Positions 48,054 to 58,216 of a stretch of 64,000 nucleotides of DNA are shown piece after piece. Location of the stretch: contig NZ_JAIXYH010000047.1 of assembly GCF_027490375.1 (NCBI RefSeq), forward strand, positions 1 to 64,000, read 5' to 3'. The notes below the pieces were generated by a model that was not told the DNA's origin, made no database searches, and saw only the letters and a program-made list of their open reading frames with translations. Source of the DNA: Flavobacterium sp. (GTDB lineage Bacteria; Bacteroidota; Bacteroidia; Flavobacteriales; Flavobacteriaceae). Position 1 is the stretch's first letter, and each line of letters opens with the position of its first letter. Both the position numbers and the translations under genes were made by a program.

Positions 48054-50243
48054 TTAATTGGCTGGCTTTTCAGACAGCTGTCGTACTTGCTTGAGTTTCT
48101 CTTTCAAAACGGCCAATTCTTCTTTATGGCGTTCAATGCTCTTGCGGACTTCGGTTACCATACTGTTCTCTTTTTTAGCATTCTTCGCTGTAGAAAAGAA
48201 CAAAATATTATTCTCTAACTGATTAATCTCCGCCTGAACTTCCTCGATTTTGCGCTGCAAGAAAATACGTTCCTGATCAATTCTGCGCGAGTCGTTGCTT
48301 TCGGTAAGCTGACCCATACGGTTGTTGAAACGCATCATTTCTGAGTCTTTTTTACTCAAACTCAATTGCTCAAACAATCCGTCGAGTACTTTGTTGAATT
48401 TCCCGTCGATGTATCGTTTGTTCGGTCCAACTTTTCCCAAGGTTTTCCATTCTTCGATTTTAGCTTTGATATTGTCTAAATCGGTTTTGTGAACGCCGGT
48501 CATTTCAAAAGATTTGATGTCTTCCAAAAAGGCCTTTTTGCGTTCGTATGCCTCGGTTTCTTCCTGATTTACTTCCGAACGAGCCGCCTTTAAACGCTCA
48601 AAATAGTGGTTGCACGCCGCTCTAAACTCTTTCCAAATCTGGTCCGAAAATTTCTTCGGAACGTGCCCGATTGTTTTCCATTCTTCTTGAATTTGCTTCA
48701 GAATTTCGGTGGTTTCTCTGAAATTATCGCTGTCTTTTAATTCGTTAGCTTTATCAACTAACGCGCGTTTGCGATCCATGTTGGTTTGCTGTTCGCGTTT
48801 AATCGACTTGTAAAACGTGTTTTTACCAACATTAAATTGGCGTGCAATATCTTTAAACTTAGCCCAAACTTGCTCGCTGATTTCACTCGGAACTTTCCCT
48901 ACTTTGAAGAATTCTTCGCGCAGTGCTTCAACTTGTTTTACTTGTTCTTGCCACGCGTTGTGGTTCGATGCAGGCTGTGCAATAATGCTTTCAATTTGCT
49001 GAATTATCGTTTCTTTTAAACGCAAGTTGTTTTGTTCACGTTCGCGAATTTGTTCCTGCAATTGTTCGCGCTTGTTGTGAATCTGACGCGATAATTCGCT
49101 GAATTCGTTCCAAATGCGTTCGCGGTGTTCTTTAGAAACGGGTCCGATATCTTCTTTCCAAATTCGGTGCAAATCTTGCAATTCGCGCAAAGCGGCATTG
49201 ATATCTTTTTCTTCAACCAGAACTTTCACCCGATTGATGATGTTTTGCTTGAGTTCTAAATTGTGTTTGAAATCAAAGTCGCGCGCTTCACGATCCAAGT
49301 GGAGAATATCGTAAAACTTCTCTAAATGAAAGTGATAGCTGTTCCAAACGTGGTTGTACTTGTCGCGCGGAATAGGTCCGGCATTTTTCCAACGATCGCG
49401 CAATTCATTGAAGTGCTTCAAAACGTCTTTGATGTCTTCCTGCGGATTGTGCAAGTTTTTTAATTCTTCGACAATCGCCAAACGCAAAGCTAAGTTGGCT
49501 TTTAGAATGTTTTCCTGGCGTTTGAAATGCTGATTTCTTAAATCGCGAAATGCATTAAACAGTTCGTCGAATTTGGCTTTCGCCGGATGGTGGTATTGAA
49601 ATTCCTGACCTTCGTTTTCAGGATCGTCGTGGAATTGCTGTTTCTTTTCGTCGAGTAAATGATTGAATTTGCTTAGAAAAGCCGATTTAATCAATTCTAC
49701 GTGTTCTTTTATCGCAACTACTTGTTCGCTGTTTACCAAACGCTCTAAATGCTGATTTAGTCGGTCGAGGTCGAGCGTTTCGTAGTCAATTGCAGGTAAT
49801 TCAATGCTGGTTTCGCGTTCGTGTTCTTCGGCCGCAATTGCATTTTGTTCCTCTATGTGCGTGATGGCCTCGTCACCTGCAAAAACTTGTGGTTCTTCTA
49901 AAATTGGTTGCTCGTCGGCAAGTGCTTCTTCGCTGAGTTCAACGGTTTCTACAGCGGTTTCCGCTACTGCTTCAACAAGCTCGACTTCGGCAGCGGTTTC
50001 TGTTTCCGCTTCTGGTGAAATAGATTCTTCCACAACTTCTTCTGCAACCGCAGTTGGTTCTTCTGGAGTTGTTGCGTTGTCCGCGACTACGTGTTCAACT
50101 ACCGCTTCTGGTTCTGCTTGAACTACTTCAGTAGATTCGTTTTCAGATGTTTGCAGCGTTTCTTCAGTATTTGCTTCTACTGATGGATTTCCTTCTGTCG
50201 TGTTTTCAGCTGCTGACAGGTTATCGTGTTTTTCTTCTAACAT
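48054..50243 (-). CDS. DUF349 domain-containing protein
   Basis: Acidic low-complexity N-terminus, then repeated DUF349 units (ELRDRWKNAGPIPRDKYNHVWNSYHFHLEKFYDIL; IQEEWKTIGHVPKKFSDQIWKEFRAACNHYFERL). Confidence 0.94.
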   Translation of the reverse strand: MLEEKHDNLSAAENTTEGNPSVEANTEETLQTSENESTEVVQAEPEAVVEHVVADNATTPEEPTAVAEEVVEESISPEAETETAAEVELVEAVAETAVETVELSEEALADEQPILEEPQVFAGDEAITHIEEQNAIAAEEHERETSIELPAIDYETLDLDRLNQHLERLVNSEQVVAIKEHVELIKSAFLSKFNHLLDEKKQQFHDDPENEGQEFQYHHPAKAKFDELFNAFRDLRNQHFKRQENILKANLALRLAIVEELKNLHNPQEDIKDVLKHFNELRDRWKNAGPIPRDKYNHVWNSYHFHLEKFYDILHLDREARDFDFKHNLELKQNIINRVKVLVEEKDINAALRELQDLHRIWKEDIGPVSKEHRERIWNEFSELSRQIHNKREQLQEQIREREQNNLRLKETIIQQIESIIAQPASNHNAWQEQVKQVEALREEFFKVGKVPSEISEQVWAKFKDIARQFNVGKNTFYKSIKREQQTNMDRKRALVDKANELKDSDNFRETTEILKQIQEEWKTIGHVPKKFSDQIWKEFRAACNHYFERLKAARSEVNQEETEAYERKKAFLEDIKSFEMTGVHKTDLDNIKAKIEEWKTLGKVGPNKRYIDGKFNKVLDGLFEQLSLSKKDSEMMRFNNRMGQLTESNDSRRIDQERIFLQRKIEEVQAEINQLENNILFFSTAKNAKKENSMVTEVRKSIERHKEELAVLKEKLKQVRQLSEKPAN

Positions 50244-50354
50244 TTTAAGAATGTTTACAGTTTTTACTACGGGCGAAAGGTAGTAAAGGCAGCAGTAAAA
50301 ACAAAGAAAATAGCTGATTTAACGCGTTACTGTCGATTTTTTAATTTGTATCGG

Positions 50355-51137
50355 TTACAACAGCGAAGATTGGGCGAGTAGGGTAGTCCAAATTTGCCAC
50401 GATTTTTCGGCTTGAAGTTCGAGCATTTCCCGTCCGTTTTTGATTTTCGCGCCTTGCTGCTCGGCTTTCGTTAGGAAAAGTGATTTCTCGGGATTGTACA
50501 CCAAATCGTACACGAAATGATTTTCATTCAAAAAATCGATTGGAAAATCCGGCATTTCGGAAACATTAGGGAAAGTACCCAGCGGTGTGCAATTGATGAT
50601 CAGTTGTGTATTTTCGACTATTTCGCGTGTAATTTCATGATACATCAAATTGAAATGCGGATCACGACTCACAAAAGCGCTGTTGATTTCCAAGTTGTCG
50701 AGCGCAGTTCGAACCGCTTGCGCCGCGCCGCCCGTTCCTAAAATAAGTGCATTTTCCACGGAAGTGCCGGTCCAGTTTTTTACACTTTTTAAAAATCCAA
50801 AAACGTCGGTATTAAAACCGTGCAATTGCCTGTTTGCATCGATGAAAACGGTATTAACTGCTTGCGCACTTTTGGCAGTATCCGACAGCGTACTCAAGTA
50901 CGGCAAAATCTCTTTTTTGTAGGGAAATGTCACGTTAAAACCAATGACTGATTCATCGGCTTTAAGTTGTTCAATTTCTGAAATCGATGCTAACTCAAAA
51001 TTGAGGTATTTCCAATCGTCTATTTGCAGTTGTTCGAACTTGTTTTGAAAATACGACTGCGAAAATGAGTGTCCGAGTTTCGAACCAATTAAACCAATGA
51101 TTTTCAATTTATAAATCGGTTTTAGTGTATTTGGCAA
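50355..51137 (-). CDS. aroE: shikimate dehydrogenase
   Basis: IGLIGSKLGHSFSQSYFQNKF, VIGFNVTFPYKKEI, ALILGTGGAAQAVRTAL, INCTPLGTFP. Confidence 0.93.
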   Translation of the reverse strand: MPNTLKPIYKLKIIGLIGSKLGHSFSQSYFQNKFEQLQIDDWKYLNFELASISEIEQLKADESVIGFNVTFPYKKEILPYLSTLSDTAKSAQAVNTVFIDANRQLHGFNTDVFGFLKSVKNWTGTSVENALILGTGGAAQAVRTALDNLEINSAFVSRDPHFNLMYHEITREIVENTQLIINCTPLGTFPNVSEMPDFPIDFLNENHFVYDLVYNPEKSLFLTKAEQQGAKIKNGREMLELQAEKSWQIWTTLLAQSSLL

Positions 51138-52512
51138 TAAGTTTTCGAACGCGTTTGTTGGTGCAAGCTGTTGGGTAATAATCGGTGAATAGCGTGATCA
51201 TTTCGGCATCGCGCTCCAAGGCGCCTTCCAACAATTCTAAACCAACTTCTTCTTCATCAAAACTCAAATACAAACCAGCCAAACGATATAGAATTTCTGG
51301 TGCTTCGGGATAGAATTCTTTGGCTTGCAATAGAGCATCTACGCAATTTTCGAATTCGCCTAGAAATTGCAGCACATCTACCCAATAAATCCAAGTATCT
51401 AATTCGTCGTCGCCGTATTCAACTGCTTTTCTGTAGCCCATTTCAGCTTCTTCAAAGAAATTCAACGCGCGATTTATGGTAGCGTAGCGTTTCCAGTAAC
51501 GAAAGTTCTCGTTATCGATTTCCAACGCTTTATTTACGAAATACAATGCTTTGCGGTAATTTATGGCATTGAGGTACAAATCGGTGATGGCAATCCAAGC
51601 TTTGTCGAGTTGCGGATCTTCATGCACAGTTCGGTTGTAGTATTTCAAGGCTGTAGCCGAATCGCCTTTCCGTTCGTAACATTTCCCGATGCGCAAAAGG
51701 GCATATGAAGTTGCGTCGTCGAGTTCGAGTGTTTTTTTATAGCCTTCGATGGCTTCGTCGTAGCGTTTTAGGCGTTCGAGCGATTTCGCTTTCTCCATGT
51801 ATGCACCTACAAATTCTTCGTCGATTAAGGTTGCATAATCAAAGGCGCGCAATGCTTCTTCGTAGCGTTTCAAGCCATACAGAATCCGACCGAGTTGGTG
51901 CCATGCAATTTCGCTGTACGGATTTTTATCGATGTAGGAATTTAGGAAAATAACGGCATCTTCGTGCTGATCCAAGAATTCGAAACAGTACACGATGTTG
52001 TACAAGGCGCCTTGATCTTCGATATCTTCTTCCAAACAGCGGATGAAATTCTCTTTAGCGAGTTCCAAATTATCCATAAAAAGATATTCCATACCGAGTA
52101 AATTGTACACATCGGCAAGGTCGTCGGTGTATTCTAAAGCAGTTTTTAGCATCTCGACAGCCATGTCATGATTGTCGCGTTTACTATATATGCTTGCTTT
52201 TTGAATGAAAATTTCTTCGTTGGTAGGTTCAATGGCGTACAACTCGTTCAACAGCTTTTCGGCCTGATCGAGCTTGTCGTCGTAAATGAGCATTTCCACT
52301 TGAACAAACTTTAATCCTGTGGATTTCGGATGTTGTTCAAGTGCTAATTTCAGCGCTTTTTTAGCCAGGCTGAGTTTTCCCATGTCGAGGTAGTGAAGCA
52401 CTATGTCTTCAAATTCCTCACTGTCGAAAAACAAAACTTTGTTTGTTTTCAGCATCGATTCAAACTTCGATAACGACAGGTTGTAGTCTTCTTCTTCGCT
52501 GCTTAATTGCAT
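51109..52512 (-). CDS. tetratricopeptide-repeat protein
   Basis: At least ten TPR-like units (e.g. AWHQLGRILYGLKRYEEALRAFDYATLIDEEF). Confidence 0.9.
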   Translation of the reverse strand: MQLSSEEEDYNLSLSKFESMLKTNKVLFFDSEEFEDIVLHYLDMGKLSLAKKALKLALEQHPKSTGLKFVQVEMLIYDDKLDQAEKLLNELYAIEPTNEEIFIQKASIYSKRDNHDMAVEMLKTALEYTDDLADVYNLLGMEYLFMDNLELAKENFIRCLEEDIEDQGALYNIVYCFEFLDQHEDAVIFLNSYIDKNPYSEIAWHQLGRILYGLKRYEEALRAFDYATLIDEEFVGAYMEKAKSLERLKRYDEAIEGYKKTLELDDATSYALLRIGKCYERKGDSATALKYYNRTVHEDPQLDKAWIAITDLYLNAINYRKALYFVNKALEIDNENFRYWKRYATINRALNFFEEAEMGYRKAVEYGDDELDTWIYWVDVLQFLGEFENCVDALLQAKEFYPEAPEILYRLAGLYLSFDEEEVGLELLEGALERDAEMITLFTDYYPTACTNKRVRKLIAKYTKTDL

Positions 52513-52686
52513 AACTCTGGGATTTAGAATTCGGCTATTTAAAATTAGAAAGCACTTTGCCGCCTAACTGCTCGGTTACACGATTCTTGTGAACAATTTA
52601 ATTAACAAAAGGCGTACCAATTAGCAAAGGGCTAACTTCTTCTTTACTAAAACGCAAATTGTTGTTACTTATGGCGCAAGGAGGTA

Positions 52687-53880
52687 TTAAACATGACCTT
52701 CTGACAGCAATTCGTCGAAAATTTCCAGCAAAATGGCGCAGCCGGCTTCAATTTCTTCGAAACTAATGGTGAGCGGCGGAGTTATTCGAACGGCTTTTCC
52801 TTCGAATAGGAGCCAAAACAAAATGAGTCCACGGCGGTAACAGCGCAAAACTACTTCGTTGGTTATTGCAGCATCGCTCGTCATGGCAGCCAACATTAAT
52901 CCACGACCACGCACTTCTTTGATCAGCGGATGAACAAGCAATTTGCGAAACAAGGCTTCTTTTTCCAAAGCGAGCGGCATTAAGTTTTCTTGCTCGATAA
53001 TTTCTAGCGTAGCCAAAGCTGCGGCAGCAATAACGGGATGTCCGCCAAAAGTGGTTATGTGTCCAAGTTTGGGTTGATCTTGCAATAAATCCATGTGTTC
53101 TGCGGAAGCGATAAAGGCACCCACCGGCATACCGCCCGACATTCCTTTTCCCACAATAACGATATCGGGAACAATTCCAAAATTTTCAAAACCGAAAAAG
53201 GTTCCCGTTCTTCCAAAACCTGGCTGTATTTCGTCTATAATTAAAACTGCACCCACTTCTTTACAACGCTTACTCAACTTGATTAAATACTCGTTTTCAG
53301 GTTGAATAAAGCCCGCGCCACCTTGTATGCTTTCCACAATTACACCAGCGGTTTTCTTAGTAATGCGCTCTAAATCAGTTAAATTATTGAATGTAATAAA
53401 ACGCACGTCAGGAATTAACGGACGAAAAACCTGTTTGCGTTCTTCGTAACCCATCACGCTCAACGAGCCCATAGTATTTCCGTGGTAGGCGTTATGGCAC
53501 GAAATCAGTTCCGATCTACCGGTAATTCGGCGCGCTAATTTCAATGCTCCTTCAGTAGCTTCGGTTCCGGAATTAACCAAATAAATTTTCTCTAGCGGAG
53601 CCGGTAAATACTTCTGTAATTGTTTGCAATATTCAACAGCCGGATGTTGCGCAAATTCGCCATAAACCATAACGTGGCTGTACAAATCGAGTTGTTTCTT
53701 AATGGCGTCGTTTAAGTACGGATGGCAATGACCGACCGAAGTTGCCGAAACTCCTGCAACAAAATCGAGGTATGCTTGTCCGTGGATGTCGTAGATATAG
53801 CTTCCTTTGGCATGCGAAACCTCCATTCCCAGCGGATGTGGCGTAGTTTGGGCTTGATATTTAAAAAAATCCGTCAGCAT
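52687..53880 (-). CDS. class III pyridoxal-phosphate aminotransferase
   Basis: VNSGTEATEGALKLARRITGRSE...IIDEIQPGFGRTGTFFGFENFGIVPDIVIVGKGMSGGMPVGAFIAS. Confidence 0.94.
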   Translation of the reverse strand: MLTDFFKYQAQTTPHPLGMEVSHAKGSYIYDIHGQAYLDFVAGVSATSVGHCHPYLNDAIKKQLDLYSHVMVYGEFAQHPAVEYCKQLQKYLPAPLEKIYLVNSGTEATEGALKLARRITGRSELISCHNAYHGNTMGSLSVMGYEERKQVFRPLIPDVRFITFNNLTDLERITKKTAGVIVESIQGGAGFIQPENEYLIKLSKRCKEVGAVLIIDEIQPGFGRTGTFFGFENFGIVPDIVIVGKGMSGGMPVGAFIASAEHMDLLQDQPKLGHITTFGGHPVIAAAALATLEIIEQENLMPLALEKEALFRKLLVHPLIKEVRGRGLMLAAMTSDAAITNEVVLRCYRRGLILFWLLFEGKAVRITPPLTISFEEIEAGCAILLEIFDELLSEGHV

Positions 53881-53881
53881 T

Positions 53882-55582
53882 TTATTTTCCTTTCTTCACG
53901 TTTTTATCGTACTCGCTGGTTTCCTTTCGAACGGCTATGGGCTTGTCGGCCAATTTCTCTGCTTTTTCGCGGTACTTCCTAGCAATTTCGTCCCATTTGA
54001 GCTCGTCTTCAGGAAAAACATCGTCTTTATTTTTAATCATTTCGTCTTCTCTCCAAATAAATCCTCGCAGTCGGCGTGCATTTTCGGGAAGTTCTTTTTC
54101 GGGATACATTTGGCCTTCTGGTCGGTCGTACTGCGTAATCGTTTCAATTTTCGAATCTTCCAAAATCAAATTTATCTTTGAACTTACGCTCTTGTTAATT
54201 CCGATGAGTTCGTCTTTGTCGTCGCGCATGAAATACAGGATTTCCGTGTTTTTGACTAAAGTCACATCATTCAGTTTGTCGTCTTTGAATTTTCCGTACA
54301 GATTCAAGCCTTTGACTTGATTATAGCCGGTTCCAATCGTGTCTTTCGAAATAATAAAGGCATTGTTAAGCACCTTCAGCGAATCGATTTTTTCAGTTTC
54401 TAAATCGGCAATCAGATGAATAACATCTCCAGTTACTTGATTTTTTTTGTTCCAAATAATGGGTCGGCCGATTAGTTTGGTGAGTCCCACTTTCGTGGAA
54501 GAATGAATGGAGTCGCATTTTCCGTTCATGTCCGATTTGAAAAAGCGCGCATTTTTAAACGCACGAATAATTCGGTTTTCGGGTTTTCCGGTGAGCATTA
54601 ATCGCGTGCCGTGAATGTACACACTGTCGTTTTCCATCAACGAAACTGCCACCGCTTTTCTCGTCACAAACATCGAATCTTTGGCTTTATACAGCTCGGC
54701 GTAATGTCCGCGTACCACACCTTTATTGATCGTATCGGTAATTTTTACGTAATGTGAAGCCGATGCAAATTCCCGATTTTTATCGTAATACAGCGAATCA
54801 CCGTCGATTTTGCGGTCTCTATATTTGATATATGACTTTCGGAGGAAATGCGCTATGTTTTTTTTAGTGTCGTAAAATCCTTTTTCGGTGTAAATGAAAT
54901 CTTCTTTGCTAGTAACGGTCGATGCGCCAAGCAGATAAGAATGTCCGGAATTAAAGTAATAATCCAAATGATTACTTTTTATAACCACTTTTGGATTGGT
55001 TACCGTTACGGCTGTGAGGAAGCGAAATTTCTTTTCATTTGCAAAGTAACGTCCTGATTTACTGGTAAGTGTAGTTTCTTTATTAACGATTTTCCCGTAA
55101 TTTTTGTAGTACGCTTGCTGAATGTTCCGATCGAAATTAATCGTATCGGTAGTGAGTGTAAATTCTGGCGAACGCAGTATGGGGTTTCCGGTTGCAAATG
55201 CTTGTTTTAAATTTCCAGCATATTCGGCATAATCACTATTTAAATGCAGCGTATCACCTTGATTTAAAACAACAGCACCAAATGCTTTAATGTAGTTTTC
55301 TTTCTTGAAAAAGTACGCCTTATTGCAGCGCAACGTAGCTCCTTCGTGGCGCACGAGTACATTGCCCGTGAGTAAAACGGCATCGGGCATTTGCAGTTCA
55401 TCTACATCGAAATTATCGGCATTTTCTACCACTATGGGTTTGTTTTGCGCGTTTACTTCAAAATTGCAAAACGAAAAAAGCAGAAAAAGGAATAGAATTG
55501 AATATTTCAATGACTTGTAATTTGCCGCAAAAATAGTGCTTTGCAGAGAGGTGGCAGTTGGCTTAACAAAAATTTTTGCCAA
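53882..55582 (-). CDS. OstA-like protein (LPS-transport associated)
   Basis: Repeating beta pattern LLTGNVLVRHEGATLRCNKAYFFKKENYIKAFGAVVLNQGDTLHLNSDYAEY; true start may be the TTG near 55510 just before SILFLFLLFSF. Confidence 0.85.
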   Translation of the reverse strand: MAKIFVKPTATSLQSTIFAANYKSLKYSILFLFLLFSFCNFEVNAQNKPIVVENADNFDVDELQMPDAVLLTGNVLVRHEGATLRCNKAYFFKKENYIKAFGAVVLNQGDTLHLNSDYAEYAGNLKQAFATGNPILRSPEFTLTTDTINFDRNIQQAYYKNYGKIVNKETTLTSKSGRYFANEKKFRFLTAVTVTNPKVVIKSNHLDYYFNSGHSYLLGASTVTSKEDFIYTEKGFYDTKKNIAHFLRKSYIKYRDRKIDGDSLYYDKNREFASASHYVKITDTINKGVVRGHYAELYKAKDSMFVTRKAVAVSLMENDSVYIHGTRLMLTGKPENRIIRAFKNARFFKSDMNGKCDSIHSSTKVGLTKLIGRPIIWNKKNQVTGDVIHLIADLETEKIDSLKVLNNAFIISKDTIGTGYNQVKGLNLYGKFKDDKLNDVTLVKNTEILYFMRDDKDELIGINKSVSSKINLILEDSKIETITQYDRPEGQMYPEKELPENARRLRGFIWREDEMIKNKDDVFPEDELKWDEIARKYREKAEKLADKPIAVRKETSEYDKNVKKGK

Positions 55583-55638
55583 AGAGGCTATGTGCTAATA
55601 CCAAATATTGCGACATTAGCAGCGAAAGAAAGTTAGTT

Positions 55639-57513
55639 ATGAAACAAACAATCAAGCTTTTGGTATTGGCTGCACTAGTCGGAATCAGTGCACAGTCGGT
55701 TAATGCTCAATCAAAAAAAGATAAGAAAGTGTCAGAGAAAGTTCAGAAAAAAGTTGTTTATCAAGTCTTTACCCGATTATTCGGAAATACGAATCAGACC
55801 AATAAACCCTGGGGAACTAAAGAGGAAAATGGAGTAGGTAAGTTTGCTGATTTTACCGAAGCTGCTCTCGATGAAATAAAGAAATTAGGCGTCACTCATA
55901 TTTGGTACACTGGCGTACCGCATCATGCCTTAGTTGGCGATTACTCTAAATACGGAATTTCCAACGACGATCCGGATGTGGTTAAAGGTCGTGCCGGTTC
56001 ACCATACGCGGTTAAGGATTACTACAACGTGAATCCGGATTTGGCTGTTGATCCGGCCAATCGTTTGGCTGAATTTGAAGCTTTAATTGCTCGAACACAT
56101 AAAGCAGGCTTAAAGTTATTGATCGATATCGTGCCTAATCACGTGGCGCGCCGTTACGAAGGGAAAAGTAATCCGCCGGGAGTTCGCGATTTTGGTGCGG
56201 ATGACGACACTTCCGTGGAATATGCCCGTGATAATAACTTCTATTACATTCCAAATTCGTCGTTTAAAGTTCCGTACAGCCCGGATTACAAACCATTAGG
56301 AGGCGATCCTGCTCCTGGTTCAGATGGTTTTTTTGATGAAGTTCCCGCAAAATGGACGGGAAATGGCAGCCGATTAGCGCAGCCAGACATCAACGACTGG
56401 TACGAAACAGTTAAAATCAATTACGGTATTCGTCCCGATGGAAGTAAAGATTTCCCAGAATTGCCGGCAGGATACGACGCCAAAGATTACAAAGCTCATT
56501 TCGAATTTTGGAAAGATAAGTCGGTACCTTCTTCGTGGATTAAATTTAGAGACATTGCCTTGTATTGGATTGCTAAAGGCGTAGATGGATTTCGTTACGA
56601 TATGGCCGAAATGGTTCCTTATGAGTTTTGGAGTTTTATGAATTCCTCCATTAAAATGAAGAATCCGGATGCCTTTTTATTGGCAGAAGTTTACAATCCG
56701 AACGAATACCGCAATTACATCAAATTGGGGAAAATGGATTATTTGTACGATAAAGTTGATTTATACGACAAATTAAAAGAAGTCATTCAAGGCAAAAGTT
56801 TACCTGATCCGGTAACCGATATTCAGAATCGTTTTCAAGATATCGAACATCATTTACTTCACTTCCTCGACAATCACGATGAGCAGCGTTTGGCTTCGGA
56901 TGCTTTCGCTGGAACTCCAGAAAAAGGAATGCCTTTGATGGTACTTTCTGCCACGATCAGTAGTTCGCCAACGATGATTTACTTTGGTCAGGAAGTAGGG
57001 GAGCGCGGCGATTTAGATTCGGGATTTGGAAAGCCGACGCGTACAACGATTTTTGATTACGCTGGAGTGCCGAGTCACCAACGTTGGATGAACAGCGGAC
57101 GTTTCGACGGCGGTGCATTGAGCGATTCGGAGAAAAAACTTCGCGATTTTTACAAGAGATTGCTCAACTTTACCTTGGAAGCCGACGCCATGACGGGCAC
57201 TTTCGTGGAATTGCAAACAGAAAACAGAAAGCAAGGCGAGCAGTATAAGCCCGGTTTGTATTCGTTTGCACGATATTCTGCTAAGCAAAAATTAATTATT
57301 GTAACAAATTTCTCATGGGTAAGCGAAGCCGATTTTACCTTGGAAGTTCCTGAAGCCTTGATTAAGACTTGGAAATTCAAGGATGGTTCATATCCTTTGA
57401 AAGAAAAGCTGTACGGCAATCATACTTCTACGCTAGAAATTAAAAATGGCAAGGGTTTTGTAAAGCTAAAATTGGCGCCATCAGAGTCAGTAATTTTGGA
57501 AGTACAGAAATAA
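55639..57513 (+). CDS. secreted alpha-amylase family glycoside hydrolase (GH13)
   Basis: LLIDIVPNHVAR, GVDGFRYDMAEMVP, FLLAEVYNP, LHFLDNHDEQRLASD; signal peptide from ATG 55639. Confidence 0.95.
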   Translation: MKQTIKLLVLAALVGISAQSVNAQSKKDKKVSEKVQKKVVYQVFTRLFGNTNQTNKPWGTKEENGVGKFADFTEAALDEIKKLGVTHIWYTGVPHHALVGDYSKYGISNDDPDVVKGRAGSPYAVKDYYNVNPDLAVDPANRLAEFEALIARTHKAGLKLLIDIVPNHVARRYEGKSNPPGVRDFGADDDTSVEYARDNNFYYIPNSSFKVPYSPDYKPLGGDPAPGSDGFFDEVPAKWTGNGSRLAQPDINDWYETVKINYGIRPDGSKDFPELPAGYDAKDYKAHFEFWKDKSVPSSWIKFRDIALYWIAKGVDGFRYDMAEMVPYEFWSFMNSSIKMKNPDAFLLAEVYNPNEYRNYIKLGKMDYLYDKVDLYDKLKEVIQGKSLPDPVTDIQNRFQDIEHHLLHFLDNHDEQRLASDAFAGTPEKGMPLMVLSATISSSPTMIYFGQEVGERGDLDSGFGKPTRTTIFDYAGVPSHQRWMNSGRFDGGALSDSEKKLRDFYKRLLNFTLEADAMTGTFVELQTENRKQGEQYKPGLYSFARYSAKQKLIIVTNFSWVSEADFTLEVPEALIKTWKFKDGSYPLKEKLYGNHTSTLEIKNGKGFVKLKLAPSESVILEVQK

Positions 57514-57572
57514 AACTGCTAACAAAACGTTAGTTTACACTGAACTTGGCGTGGATGCGCTAAATTTGTAGT

Positions 57573-58214
57573 ATGAAGTTTGGTAAATTATATATCGCAC
57601 TTTTTGTTTTGCTATCGGGTGGTGTTTTTGCACAATTTGATACGGGAAAACGTTCGGTAGGAATAGCACCCGTAACGCCAAAAGCGGCGCCGAAGGAATT
57701 TCAAAAACCAGACGAAAAGGAGAAAAGTACGATACTACCAGAAGTTTTAAAACCTGAAAGCAATAAACCTATTGTCGAGGAAAAACCTTTGAGTTTGACT
57801 CCTTCTAACGAGTTTATGAGTAATTCGCGCGAGTTTACAAAAGTGTTTGAAGGCGAACTTAATAAGATTAAGCCACAGCGGAAAAAGCAGTCACTGGGAA
57901 CTATAAAAGTAAAAACCAAAAGTGTTTACATTCGCTGCAGAGATTCTCAGGCCATCGACGGAGATCAAATTCGAATTACTTGGAACGAAACTTTAATTGC
58001 CAACAGACTCACACTTACCGGCGGTTTTCAAGGTATTGAATTACAGCTCGATAAAGGCTACAATTACATCGATTTTAAGGTGATCAACGAAGGAGACAGC
58101 GGACCAAATACCGCGCAGTACGAAATTGTGGATAAAGCTGGAAATGTGCTGGCCAACGCATTTTGGGACATGAATTCAGGCGATACGGCTACGATGGTTT
58201 TGATTCGAGAATAA
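57573..58214 (+). CDS. secreted hypothetical protein
   Basis: Signal peptide MKFGKLYIALFVLLSGGVFAQ; C-terminal Ig-like TIKVKTKSVYIRCRDSQAIDGDQIRITWN. Confidence 0.75.
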   Translation: MKFGKLYIALFVLLSGGVFAQFDTGKRSVGIAPVTPKAAPKEFQKPDEKEKSTILPEVLKPESNKPIVEEKPLSLTPSNEFMSNSREFTKVFEGELNKIKPQRKKQSLGTIKVKTKSVYIRCRDSQAIDGDQIRITWNETLIANRLTLTGGFQGIELQLDKGYNYIDFKVINEGDSGPNTAQYEIVDKAGNVLANAFWDMNSGDTATMVLIRE

Positions 58215-58216
58215 GC

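Noticed and set aside
57561-57568. TAnnTTTG promoter box (TAAATTTG) before the 57573 gene
   Set aside because: Only 4 nt upstream of the ATG and no TTG -33 element at suitable spacing.
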